From Gymnogyps californianus (Eukaryota > Chordata > Aves > Accipitriformes > Cathartidae): a DNA stretch of 64,000 nucleotides. Shown here piece after piece: positions 36,101 through 48,300 of this stretch. Position 1 is the first letter of the stretch. Each line of letters starts with the position of its first letter. Under the pieces are notes generated by a model. The model saw only the letters and a list, made by a program, of their open reading frames with translations, searched no databases and was not told where the DNA came from. Both the position numbers and the translations under genes were made by a program. Location of the stretch: assembly GCF_018139145.2 (NCBI RefSeq), contig NC_059477.1, forward strand, positions 31,661,502-31,725,501, read 5' to 3'.

Positions 36101-39100
36101 TCTCCTGCAAAATGTCTGGAGTAAATCTACCTGAGTCATATCTCACAATTAAAGTCATGTAGCACAGTACATGCAAATGAGCCTCATCTTTGCTGCTGCT
36201 TTGCCTGTGGGCTGTGCAGGAATATGAGCCTGGTTTGCTGTGAAGAAGAGTGTGTAACTGCTTCCATAGAATTCTCTTTTCCTATCCTCTTAATTTCATG
36301 CTGTTGCCAGAACTAGTGGCCGTAGCCCTGGTGAGGCCATAGCTGCTGCTACGGTCATCACAGCGTTGGCTCTGGAGCAGGGCAAAGCAGCCCCATGGCT
36401 GGGACTGGCATGGGGTGAAAATGACTGCTTGGCATCGCTTGCCTTCAATGGAGCTGGTAGCAAAGGTGGAGGTTCTTCAGGAGGTTTAACGATAAATCGG
36501 CCTCTCGTTTATTCCTGGGTAGGGTCTTCATTAATTTCAGCAGGAGAAAGCTGGAGAGTGTGGAACTACTTAATTCTTATCAGTTTGCAAACACCATGTA
36601 GTGCAAATGCATATTGGGAGGTGGTGAACTTTTCTGCTCAGCCGATAACCTCCCAGTATTGCTGCGGCTGCCTTAGATGTGCAGGCAGGGTGTTTCTGTT
36701 CAACTCGATGCCTTCAGCTTGGACCTTTTGGGTTTTATAACCAGGAAAGGCTGCAACATTAATCTTAATTAAAGGGAGATGATGATTTATTCGGCAGGGC
36801 TGACTGGTGCGCTTGTATGCACAATGCCTTTCCCAGTGGGTTTTGGTCTAAACCATAGGATCAGAGAGAGCTGCTGTAGTAAAACTGCAGGAAAATGAGT
36901 AACATGTATTGGCTTGATACCTGGGGAGGAATTGGGCAAAGTAGCAGTGGATATACGCAACGTGACGCGCTTCTCCCTCCAAGCGCCTGCTGTTCCACCA
37001 AGCGCAGCGAGTTTTCTGTTAGTGGCAACACGGACAAGGCACTAGTTAAAGCTGTCACTGTTTCCAGAATCCAATTTTTCAAAAGGTTTATAGCTCTGCC
37101 ATTATGGGGGGGGTGGGTGGAGGAATTCACTGAAATTGGCTAAACAGTCTTTCCATCTGGAAAAGACATGAAATACATGTACTTCTGAGCTATCAGTAAA
37201 ACTGTACAGATGCTTTAAACAAAGTTCATGATACCATTTGGTGTCACATTGAAAGTGGCCTTTGTGGCTTTTTTAGTCCAATTATTTCTTTTTGGCAGTG
37301 AGTTCATAGACTAGACTGTCCTTAATTGAGTCCAGTTTTCTAAACCAAGGAAGCAACCTGTAGTTTCACTTTTTCCCTCTGTGTTCAGCCTCAGTTTTGG
37401 TAAAGTTTAGTTTTAGTCTTCCATAACTTAAGGCATAAATAAAACTTTAAGACACTTGGATAGTTACAAAAAAATTGAAGTGAAGGGAAAAGTTTAAAAA
37501 AAAAAAAAATACTTAGGATTAAAGAGGTCTGCTCGTAAGTCAATGTTAGATTAATCCCTCCTGTACAGCCTCTGATTGCAATAAGTTTTGAGCAGGAATT
37601 TGCATGCCTGTGTCACCTTAGTTAGCACAACTATATTTATCTACTTTGATTGGCAACACCACATATTTGTTGTAGAAAATACACAAATGATACACATACA
37701 TCAGCCTGAAGTACGAAGGCTGAGCTCTGGACATCTGGATTTAGAAGAATGCGAGTCTGTTGAATTAAAGCATCAAGGACATTTATGCTGAAGGTAGGGG
37801 CTGACTTGCAAATGTGCTTTTTCCCTTCTCACAGTTAGACCATCTGGTCAGCAGGGCTCAGTGGTGGGTATCCTGCCTGCGGAGAGGGATAACTTGTTCG
37901 CTCTAAGCCTGTGCGGCCTGTCGTGCTTTTATATTTTATGTTACAGGTATATTTTCTAGTAACTTCAAATTCCTGAGCATGTCCTGGGGTTGTTTTGAGG
38001 ATGACCTCCGTTTCAGCTCGGCTTCTTCCCTCTACCTCGTGCGTCCCGAAACTCCCCCTCCCCTTTCCACATGTAAAAACTTCTGGCACTTACAAAGTAT
38101 GTTTCGTAGGTGCAGGTTGTGTTTCTGTGCCTCAGTGACGCGGTGTTTGCAAATAGCTGAATTTGTAATGAAGTGTAGTGCCTGGGGCTGCGTGTTCTGA
38201 CTTTGATTGGCTTAGTGCCTTGTTTTGAATGCTGCAATCTGTAATACATGGGATGCAAGAAGAACAGCCTCTTACTTCTTCACATCCACCCTGGACACGT
38301 TTTCCAGCCCAGTTGGAGTGAGACATGATCAAAATTAGTTCTATAATTAAGAAAACGTTGAACCTCTTGTGTGTGTTAGGCAAATGAGCTAAAGCTTTTA
38401 GCCAAGCAATTAAGTGTTAAGGTTTTACTGTAAGGTGAATGTAGATAATTTCTCCAGCTAAGCTTCCCATAATCATTCCATTAGTATGAATTCAGTACAG
38501 TGCAGAAGGGAGGCAGCATAGCCTGATGGATAAGATTATTATTATTATTGAAGATTATTGCAGTACAAATGAGCAGTAGAGGCCCCAGCTGAGGTTATGG
38601 TCATATTTTGATAGGAGTTTTACTTTATGGTAGGATGAAAGACAGACTATGCTCTGGAGTGGTCATGATTTAAATAGACCAAAAGATGCAACAAAAAAAT
38701 AATTTCTTTGCATAGATACAGAACTGAGATGCAGAGAGATTAAATGCCATGCCTTCCCTGTGGCCAGTGGAAGCCAAACTTGATCTTGTGGCAAAGGCAC
38801 TGGTGTGTGTGTGAGGTACGGTATGGCCAGTGGGAAACATGAGCCCTGTTCTACTTTGGAAGGGTGGGTACGAGAGGGTTGTGGTTAGTGCCGTGATGTG
38901 GATGCTGGATTACTTGCAAATTCTGTTTTAGTTTCCTTCATCTGCTCTGTGTCAGCATGAGTTAGTTCTTTTAACTTCATGGGTCTCACTGTCTTCTGTG
39001 GGATGTCGAAGTACTCTATTGAGTTTGCAGCATATTCTGAGATCTAGGGACAAGAGTGCTCTTGAACTGGTAATTTGCTGCTTCTCTTGTTACAGTATAT

Positions 39101-42100
39101 TAAATTTACATAAGAATTTTTATCTGATTATCTGACTAGGGAACAAACTTTTAAAGGGGGTGGCTTCTTAACTAAAACCATATTTCTTAATGTTGTGTTT
39201 ATCTCATCTTTCCACTTAAGCATGCTTGCTGGGAGTGGTATTGGTCCAGTTTCAGTAAGTCATGTGTATGGCTTTTTTTCTTTTTTCTGACTTTTGCTGA
39301 TCAAATCGATATGATAGTTTATTTAAGGCAGCGTGTCTCAAGATTATGGAAAAAGGTCAAGGCAATTTCAAAAGCAGTTTGTATTTTGTTTCTCAGCATG
39401 GAAGCTGTTACTAATGTTTCTGGCTTTGTGTTTCTGTAGGCGTTCTTGCCAGCGTTCGTGTACTCGTTGAAGGTGTCTCCGCTTATAGAAAAAATAAGTG
39501 ACCACAAGGATTTTAAGAAGCTTCTCAGGACACGGAATAACATACTAGTGCTGTATTCCAAATCTGGTAAGTCCTCCTTTTTTCTTTTTTGATGTCACAG
39601 CTCTTTGTGCCCAGCAAGGTGTGTGCGTTTGAACATCTGTGTGCATGTTTGGTTACCTGTGTACGTGCTCAGATGACTAAGCTCTTCGCCCTTACTTGCT
39701 CTCTGTTCAGTGTTGCCTTATGTGACTGCAAGGTGCTTCTACGTGACTACAGGGGCTTCTTCAGGACTGGTGTCCTTTGTTCTAACTCAGAGGCTCCTGA
39801 TGTTTCAAGATTGGAGTCTTCTTAATTTGGTCTTCTAAGTGCTCTGTCACATTGGCAGAAATGTACTTTATTCTGGCTTTGTCTCCAAAACTGGCTGCTC
39901 GTAATAGCTATCATCCAGAGCTTTCTGGTGTGTTTATCACAGTAGTTTGCAAGTTTCGATTTCCTGGTGACACTGAAAGGCTTAATGAATAGTTATAGTA
40001 CTGAAATCAATCCATCTTTGCTTCTGACAGCTTTGAGTGTCCCATGGTTGTCTTTCAACTTTAATTAACAAAATATAAAAATAAAAAATGAGCTGCTTGT
40101 GTAAGAGGGAGAAATGGCTCATTTCATGTCACGCCACCTGTCCCCTTGAATCTCTTTGCTGTCTTCTTTCTCATTCAGGCTCTTCTTTCTGGCTGTTCGC
40201 TCTTGCTCTCACCTGTCTGTTTGCTCTTTCTTTTGCTCTGTTCTGCTCCTGCTGTACCTTTTCTCTTTTGTTGCCTTGTTTGTTTTGGTGTGTGGTTTTG
40301 TGTGACATGATGTAAAATGAAGAAACAGTCTTTAAGCTCCATACGCAAGTGCAGAGTGCTGTTGTGAATGTGGAAGTCATTGAACAGCAAGAAGTAAAAT
40401 GTGTCACTAAGATGATTTTCCTTAGTGCTGTATTGTTTTTGTTGTTGCTTCCTTTTCCTTCCTGTAGACAAGCGATACAAGATAATGCTTTGTTTTGGGG
40501 GTTGGGTCCTCCCGTTCTGACCTGTTGCAAAGGTCTTATCTCAATTAAACAGAATGACGTTGGCAGAGTTACTCTGGGTGTATAGTGTGGCAAATTGGAG
40601 CAGTATGTGGTGACCCAATATCCTCCCTCCCCCCCATATCAGAGAATTTTGCGGACAAAAATGTGCAGGTGCTGGGATAATTAACTTTGTTTCTAAAAAT
40701 ACGCTTATTCTGAAACAGTTAAAATGATATCTGTGACTTAATTTTTGTTCAAATATTTGTGTTTTGCTATAGTGGGGAACTTTGAGCGCTCGAACTTGGC
40801 CAAATGGTTTTGTAGTAACAGGTTCAAAGTGAAAGTCATAAAGGAGTTTCTAACGCTTTTTGATTTTGAAAGGAACACTTTAGATAAAAAAGACGTCTGT
40901 ATTATTCAGCTTTTTAATGGGAAGATTTTCTTTTTACGCTTAATATTTTAAGTGGTGGTTGCTTTCATTTTTAGAAGCACAACCAGAACACTCCAGCTCT
41001 GACGCTTATCAAATAAATGTTGCCCTATGGGCATTGTTCAAAAGCTGTGTTGTGGAGATTTCTTTTTCTCTGTTTTTGTTATTTAATTGGTTGGTTTTAG
41101 CAGTCTGAAGCATTGCATGCAGAGCTGGCTGTGGGATTAATGTTTCTTCCTAGAACAGTGATCCCTGCACAATTAGAAATCTCTTGCCTAACTGTCACCC
41201 AGAAGGAGGGGAGGGGAAAAAAGAGATAGGAATTTGGAGGTGCAATTCTAATCCCAGATATACATCCCCTAGCTGTGATGAGATGTTGGTCAGCATCTGA
41301 TCGTATTGCTGGAACAAAGGCTTTGCTTCTCAGCTGAGCAAAACTAGATGAGTATTTCTGTCTCATGCAGAAATTTCATTGGTTTCAGGAGATGTCCTCA
41401 TTTACAGGAGATGTTTAGTTCACCCCTCCAGCTGGGTATCCTGCCAGGGCTGCTCAACTAGTGAGTCCTCTGGGACAAGTCTGTCCTATCCTGAATGTTT
41501 ATTTTTTTAAAGAGTGTTTGTCAAACTGTTCCACTCTAAGTACATGCGAAGAATTCCCCCGCGTGTCTACGTCCCTGTGTTGGAGAGAGGTGGCAGTTGG
41601 GTGCTATCAGTACTGGGGATAGGAGAGTTTCTTGAGAGCTAACGTGTGTGGGCTGGCGTCTCTGATGGCATCAGGCCCGAGCAAAGGCTGTTGAATACAA
41701 AGAAGCTGTTTCTGGCTCAGGAGATTGTTGAGATAAAAATTGTGGAAGTTTAGAGATTATTTGAGGGGGCTATCACTACGCACTGGCTCTACTTGTCTAC
41801 TCTGACCTATATAGACCTTCACTTTTTCAAATGTTGGAGACAAGATATTGGTCTGTAGAAGCATTCGGTCTGACCCAATATAGCCATTCTTATATTCAAT
41901 TAGTTGAAGTAGTTGTGGAGCAGCAGCAGTTTAAATAGATCTGGAAGAGGCTCTGGGTTTCTATTTTCTGTTTAGCGAGGCAGGAAACAGTTTCTGGTAG
42001 ATTTTTTTGGGGAATTGATACTTGTTTGAACCTCTATATTTTTCTCTCCCGAGCTCTTGTCCCATTTTTCTTCTGTGTTTATTTTTAATACCATTTATAA

Positions 42101-45100
42101 GACTCTTTCGGAATGGAAGTGTTTTGCAAAATCTACACATGTGGCATGGCATTATAAAAATCTCAGTTGGATATTTATAATACAGCCAGTTCTTGGAAGG
42201 ACCTTTTCTGGGTGCTTTCTGCTAGTAGTGTTGAGCTCCTCATGACTGTTGGTTTGGGTATCTCCCAGGGTTATTATGAGAATAACAATGTGTTATTTTC
42301 TCTGTGTGGCAGGGATAGAATTGAGGCAGGCAGAGATGCTGAATGACTTGCCCTACAAGCTGATGAAGGTCCTAAATAAAGTTGCTCTAATTAGCAGGCA
42401 GTGGTAAAAACTGGTTAATGCCCAGCCACAGGAAAAAGGCAGTGTTGGGATGGAAGCCGATTTGCAGGACAGGACACAGTGTAGCTCCGTAAATGTAGGT
42501 CAGGGAGTGTGCCTGGAGGTATGAATTTCAGTGTGGTGTTTAAGGGGGGTGGAGGCAAGGAGCCACCCAACTTCAGCTGCAGCCAGCATTCCTTCTAGTT
42601 TACAGAAGATTTTACTGATCCCTCTCATACTGGTTTCTTCAAATTAGACAAAATGTTCTTCCAGTGCTTCAGAACAAAGGAATGCACCATTGTGTTTTTC
42701 TATGTGGAATAATAATGCTGCTGTTGATTTATTTTTATTATTATTTTATTTTGTTTTCCAGCTGCTGCTGCGGAAAGCTCACTCAGGTTACTCTCCAGCG
42801 TGGCCCAGGAGGTGAAAGGACGAGGTACTATAAGCTGGATAGACTGCGGGTATGTGTCACGCTGGTTTTCTCCTTTTTTTTTTTTCCCTCTCCCCTTTTG
42901 GCTTTTATTGCTGACTTAGGTTTTTTGATGGCTCTGAAATTTTTTGCCTGTAACTGAACCCACATCGTTCTGTGCAGTGTCTTCATAGCTGTAGGGAGCC
43001 TACATCTTACCATCCTCTCTTCCTTCGGACCAGTGGCAGCGAATCATTTTTTCCTCATGGCCGTTGTCACTTCTTCTCTGACAGCATGTTGTTCAGCCTG
43101 AAGCTGGAGAGCCCAGCTAGCATCACCTTTCTTGGGGTCATGTAGCATGGAAACACTGACTGCTCCGGCTTTTCTGCAGGCTGGGGGAGGAGGAATTGCA
43201 CATGTTGTGCGTCAGCTGGAGGGCAATGCAATTCTGCTCCAACAGCAAATGTTGCATGAGCAGTAGGGCTGTTTGCTTGTTTTTGAAGTGTCCACCCATT
43301 TGTGTTTCTCAATAAAATGTGCTTTCTTTTAAAGAACTTCCTCTGTGCTTGTATAGGTTCATGGCAATTTTTAATGTGAAGGCAGGGACACTTGTTTTTG
43401 TAAGTGGTTGCTTGTGTGGGGAGGAATGAACAGGTGTGTACTTTCTGGTTTGCAGATGTGAAAGCCTCCACTATGGTTCTGCTCAATAACACGTTGCCTG
43501 TGGTTTTAGCTTGCGTATCGTAGTGCCTCTCTGCCTCTGCAGCTTTGAGAGCTTTGCCTGCAGGTGGTAAATTCCCCTTCTTGCGCTGCAGAGGAACAGC
43601 TTGCTGCCTACCTGTGTGTTTGGGTGGATTGCCATGGTATGAACAAATTGTACACTGTGCACAAATCTAAGTGAGCTCTGAAAATCATGTGGCTCTCTTA
43701 AAATTACACTTTTGAAATCAACCTCTATCCATCAAGCAGTGACCCAGAATAAGTCATTGGTAAATCAAAGTTAACGTGCTTTTGTTGTTGGTTAACCTGT
43801 CTTGCTCTCCCCCTGCCACCAGGCAGGTGTCTCTCCCGTGGAGTCCTCTGCTTCTGCCTTCTGTTTGCATTCTGTTGGGCTCATCCAAATGCACAGACAC
43901 TTTCATCTCTGCCCAACTGATGGGAACAGTGTTCCAAGTCATCCGCTAGCAGAAAGCAGGGCTGTTCTTCGGAGGTCAGTGAAGCCTGTACCACTTCCCA
44001 CCTGCTGAAAAGCCAGCAAATAAATGGTATTGGCCCTGGTGGGAGAAGGTTGTGTGGAGATCTGGCGTACCTCTGAAATCGAGTCTCCTTTTCTAACGAA
44101 AGCACTGATAAACAATTTTTGGTTGTCAGTAATCATGGCTAGCAAGTAGGATACTGGGCCAGCTTCTTGGCTTTAAGTTTCTAATCGGTCCCGTTTGTGA
44201 CTGTGGAGTGGTCACTACCTTTTTGTGTCTTCTGTTTCCCTTTTGTTTTAAGCTACCTCTGGGTTGGGGAACTTACTGCTTTCTGTGTGTGTGTGCACGT
44301 GGCACGTGTATATAACTGCTGGAATGATGAGGCTGTTCATCTGGCCCTTCAAAATGCTACTATAATACAACTAAGCAATAACGATCTCCAGGATTTATTT
44401 TAGTTCTGGGTTGGAGAAGGAAGGATTCAGTGTTTAGGACTTCAATTTGAAATCCAGTTTGAAGTTTTGGCACTTAGTTCAATGGGTCAGTCTCTGCTCC
44501 TGAGTTTGTAAGTGATGGTGATGGAAATGTGTTGTTTGGTTTTCCTGTAAAATAAACTTCAGTTCATCAAACTCTAATATGCTCTCCCTTTCCAAATGTT
44601 GTCATCTAAACCAAACTTTGTTATGGAAGTTACTTGCAAGAAATGTATTTTAAAGTCTCCTCCAGGTAGTGCTTTAATACATTTCATAGGAAGCTTGGTA
44701 CTTGCAGTGCCTTTCCTCTGACCATCGTGGGGAAATATTTAAGTTAAGCTTCCTATTCATAATGAACGCTGAGTTATTCCCAAAGAGTGAAGCAGCCTGG
44801 TGAAGGTCGTGCTGTAAGAGGTTGGGAGACCTGGGAATAGATTTGTAGGTTCCCAAAATTTGCTTTGATGCCAGTAGTATCACAATCAGATTGCCACTTG
44901 CCGAGTGACAGGTAGTGGACAGGGTGCTGTAAAATGGCAATAGCTGTAATTCTCTCTTCGAGGACTGAGCAGTGCTTCCTTTCAGATTGCTTGTTTGAGA
45001 AGAACCTGGAAAAAATAGATGATCTGTCCAACTGTAGCTGGGTATTTGTCAGAGATGTCTCTTCTATCTCTCCCTCCTCCAGAGGGACGTCATAACAGTT

Positions 45101-45322
45101 TGTGAACTTGCCTCATGGAGCAAGGTGAGCTGGAAGACTGGCTTGTGCCAAAGGAGGTCTTGATGCATGCAAAAAAAAAAAGCCCAAATAGTTTGAGCCT
45201 GAACCAAGTTTTGTGGTTGATTTGCTTGTTAAACTTTTAAAGCATTCTGAAATCAATCTCATAGTGTTGAGGTAACTTTTAAACAATTTTTTTTTCCTTG
45301 AAAGATTTTTTTCATTTGCTTA

Positions 45323-45353
<31 letters not shown>

Positions 45354-48300
45354 AAATACAGGTGGCTGAAAACTGCTTCCCACCTCATTGCAGTGATTAT
45401 ATGAGAGAGGATGCAGTAGTGCTGTCTGTCACCGGTCACAAAGGGCCAGCTGTAGGGCCTGAACAGCTGAGTCCTACCAGAGTTGCTCAAGCTATTCTCC
45501 CACTGCAAGTATGCTGTGAAGCTTATTTGCAAGTCTTCATGCCGAAACAAACAGCGCACAGATGCAGGGATATTTACAGCACAGGCTCAATTTGTTTTAC
45601 AAATACTGACAAGAAATGGCTTGTTTGGCAGCAATATTTAGCAGGGAATTTTGGCTTTGCTCTTCACATCCCGCTGTAGCGGACTTCTTTGCCTTCAGAT
45701 CCAAGCATTGGCAAGGCTGGCATACATGCAGAGTTGTGGTTTGTGTCTCTGCTTCCCTGTGGCGATGACAGCAGTCTCTTTCTTTTCTTTTTCTTTATTG
45801 GCGGTGCTTTTTTTGTTTCTTGTCATTCTCCTCCTTCCCCTCATTTTCAGGAGAAAGCAAGAACATACTGCTCCACTGATGGAAATTATTATGAATTGCT
45901 AAGTCTCGGCAGTATGTTCTGTATTTCATACAGCAGAGGGGAGTGTGCAGGTTTGTGGCTGGAGGCGGGCTGCCTGAATTGCTGGCTTACATGGAAACCA
46001 TACTCCTTGGCCTCGGCTTTTGTTGGGTCTGTGGTATGAGACGGAGATTATACCTGAGCTTTCAGTTCCAAGTTGAGTGGTCTCGGGGAGACCAGGGAGG
46101 TTAGTTTTTCAGCATAATGTGGGGAAATACTTGTTTTCTTGCTGAGACGGTTAGTGTGGAGTAGAGGAGGTTGCCACTTAGTTTGTCACTTTGAGGCAGG
46201 ATAGCAGAGGGCCCCAGAGTGCCTGGGCTTAGGAGATGTGGGGCTGGGAAGTGCCAGGTACCTGACTTTCCTGCGCAGTTAGGCTCACTTGTGTTGTGCC
46301 ACACTGGAGCAGGGCCATGCTGAGCACAACACACCCAGGGACACCTCTGCGTGCAGTATTGTAGATAAGGTCCTTGTTCACAGGAGATTTCAATCAGTTT
46401 GTGCAGGCAGATAGACGCCTCCTTCTAGAGATGAAGGGGCAGCACGAGAATTGCTTGCAGCATTGAAGTGGTCACTGTTTGCTCCTGTGTGCTGAGATAG
46501 CATATGTGGCTCTGTACACAATTAAACATGAAGCTATTTCAATTGTGAATAAAAGACCTACAAATGATGTGACGAAAATATGTTTTATTCTAGCCTTTCC
46601 GTGTTTTAATTAGGAAGTCCTTGCTGAGGTGTTTGATGTTGAATGAATGGTGGTGTGAGAGACAACAGAATATTGAATTGATCATGCCTGATAAGATGCA
46701 TGATATCAGGGATAGAGCACAATGTTGCAGGATGGTAAATCTTCAGAGTGTCCCAGAGAGATGGATCAGTCATCTTATGAGCAAGGGTTTTGGGACTCAT
46801 GTTCGGGGAGACGCCACGTTAATGGGAGCTGAGAGTCCCAGCTTCTGTTCCTGGCTCTGCGAATGATTCACTTCTTGTTACTCTGTGCTGTTGAAAAAGG
46901 TGTATCTGTTTTCCAGGCAACTGGGTAAATATTGCCTGATTCATTAGTCAATGTTTATAAAGAGTTTGGAGAACTTTGAAAGGAAAAATGCTACAGCAGC
47001 ATGAATGGGTGCTCTTCATTTAGTGCGTTCAGATGCTATTGGGATGGGCATGTAAGCAAGCAGAGGGTTGGCTTATTTATTGAATTATTTTTAGTAGTAG
47101 TTTGATAGAAATTTTGAAAATTGAAGGGCTTCATAGGGAGTTGAAAGCTTAAGATGTCTGCAAAAAAGAAAATGTCATGTCCTTTTGTGCAATCTCGGAG
47201 TCTGGCTGCTGCTAACTGTAACAGGAGGTTGGGGGGCAGTGGAGCTGGTGTGTGCTGCATAGGCAGACGGACAGTCGGTGTGCGTGCTGCAGAGCCTCTG
47301 CGTCCCTCCTCATCTCCCGAAACTTCCATCTTTGGAGGCGTAGTACAACAGGAGGTAAGCATTGATGTGGTCAAGTAAAAGAGGAATTTTGTGAAAAATA
47401 GAAACTCCTGGCAAATCCTTATGGTGGCAAGTAAAAGGTACAAAGTGATGTGCCTGGGAACACAGTAAGATGGAATTACTGCTTGAGTGAAAGACAAAAT
47501 TTCTGTTGCTTGTCTTTAAAGCAGGCAAAGCTCCAGTCCCAGTTTGTGATGCCCGGAGGCCTGGTTTTGAAGAACAATCATTATACAGTTATCCTCTAGC
47601 CTTCTTGAGTAGATTTTGTGATAGATCATGGAGTGGCCAAGGACTGATGTTACTTGGAAGAGTGTAACTAGTTTGGGTGAAGTGGAAGGAGAGTAAAATG
47701 GCTTTGTTGAAGAGAAGAAAATGTGTTTGGCAGGTTATAAAATGCATTGTGGTCAGGCGCAGCTTTGAGGAGGTGGCAGAAGAGGTTGAAACTAGCTCTT
47801 TCCGTCCTGAATGTGATTTAGTGAACACTCCTGCGTTTTCCTGCTACTGAATTGTCTCGAGTTTTTATTGATTATAACTCCTGCCCAGTTGTGGACTGGT
47901 ATTTTCAAAAAAGCACCCATTTCTTTGGCTCTGGGTAGTTATTCTCTGCTCAAACTTGTGTGATTCCCTTTACTGTAGGTCCCAAACATAAACAAAGCTG
48001 TGTGATTTCCATCTGCTGTCATAGCGCGTGTGCTTGGCTTTAGCACATCAGACAGCTAGGAAGAGGAAATGCCATCTGGTTAAAATGTCTGACTAATTTT
48101 TGGTTGGTTTTAATCCCACTTTTTCTGCTCTTGTGTGTCATTCTTGTAGTCCTTTTTGTGTGTCCTGTGTGTCATTCTTGTAGTCCCACTCCCCAATAAT
48201 TACTTGTTATTGTTGCAATCCCATTACACTTAGCATAAAGGTAAGACCATAATTTGGCTGGTAAAGCAGTCCTTTTAAGGCTATGCATCTAAACATGTGC

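Larger units (their letters stand above)
27118..39439 (+). other. PDIA5: PDIA5 intron 1 (12,322 bp)
   Basis: A GTGAGT...TGTAG intron between exons 1 and 2, phase 0. The first 600 bp are CpG island with the GGCCCC-type tract and the 19-bp duplication. Beyond that it holds the minus-strand CR1 fragment, the inverted solo LTR, the SINE remnants, the 45-bp duplication, the poly-G run and a 14-base A run at 37496-37509. No nested gene was recognised. Confidence 0.9.
39567..42761 (+). other. PDIA5: PDIA5 intron 2 (3,195 bp)
   Basis: A GTAAGT...TTCCAG intron, phase 1. It contains a CR1 3' end (41800-41897) and a possible SINE remnant (42285-42392). Open frames such as 40171-40593 (minus, 140 codons) look random. 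Confidence 0.9.

Noticed and set aside
45354..45420. Exon after the poly-T tract ending in AAATACAG
   Set aside because: It looks like a good acceptor, but the following frame does not match PDIA5, and exon 3 joins exon 4 directly in phase.
46820..46920. MIR-type SINE fragment
   Set aside because: AGTCCCAGCTTCTGTTCCTGGCTCTGCG resembles one only over a short stretch; too weak to list as a feature.
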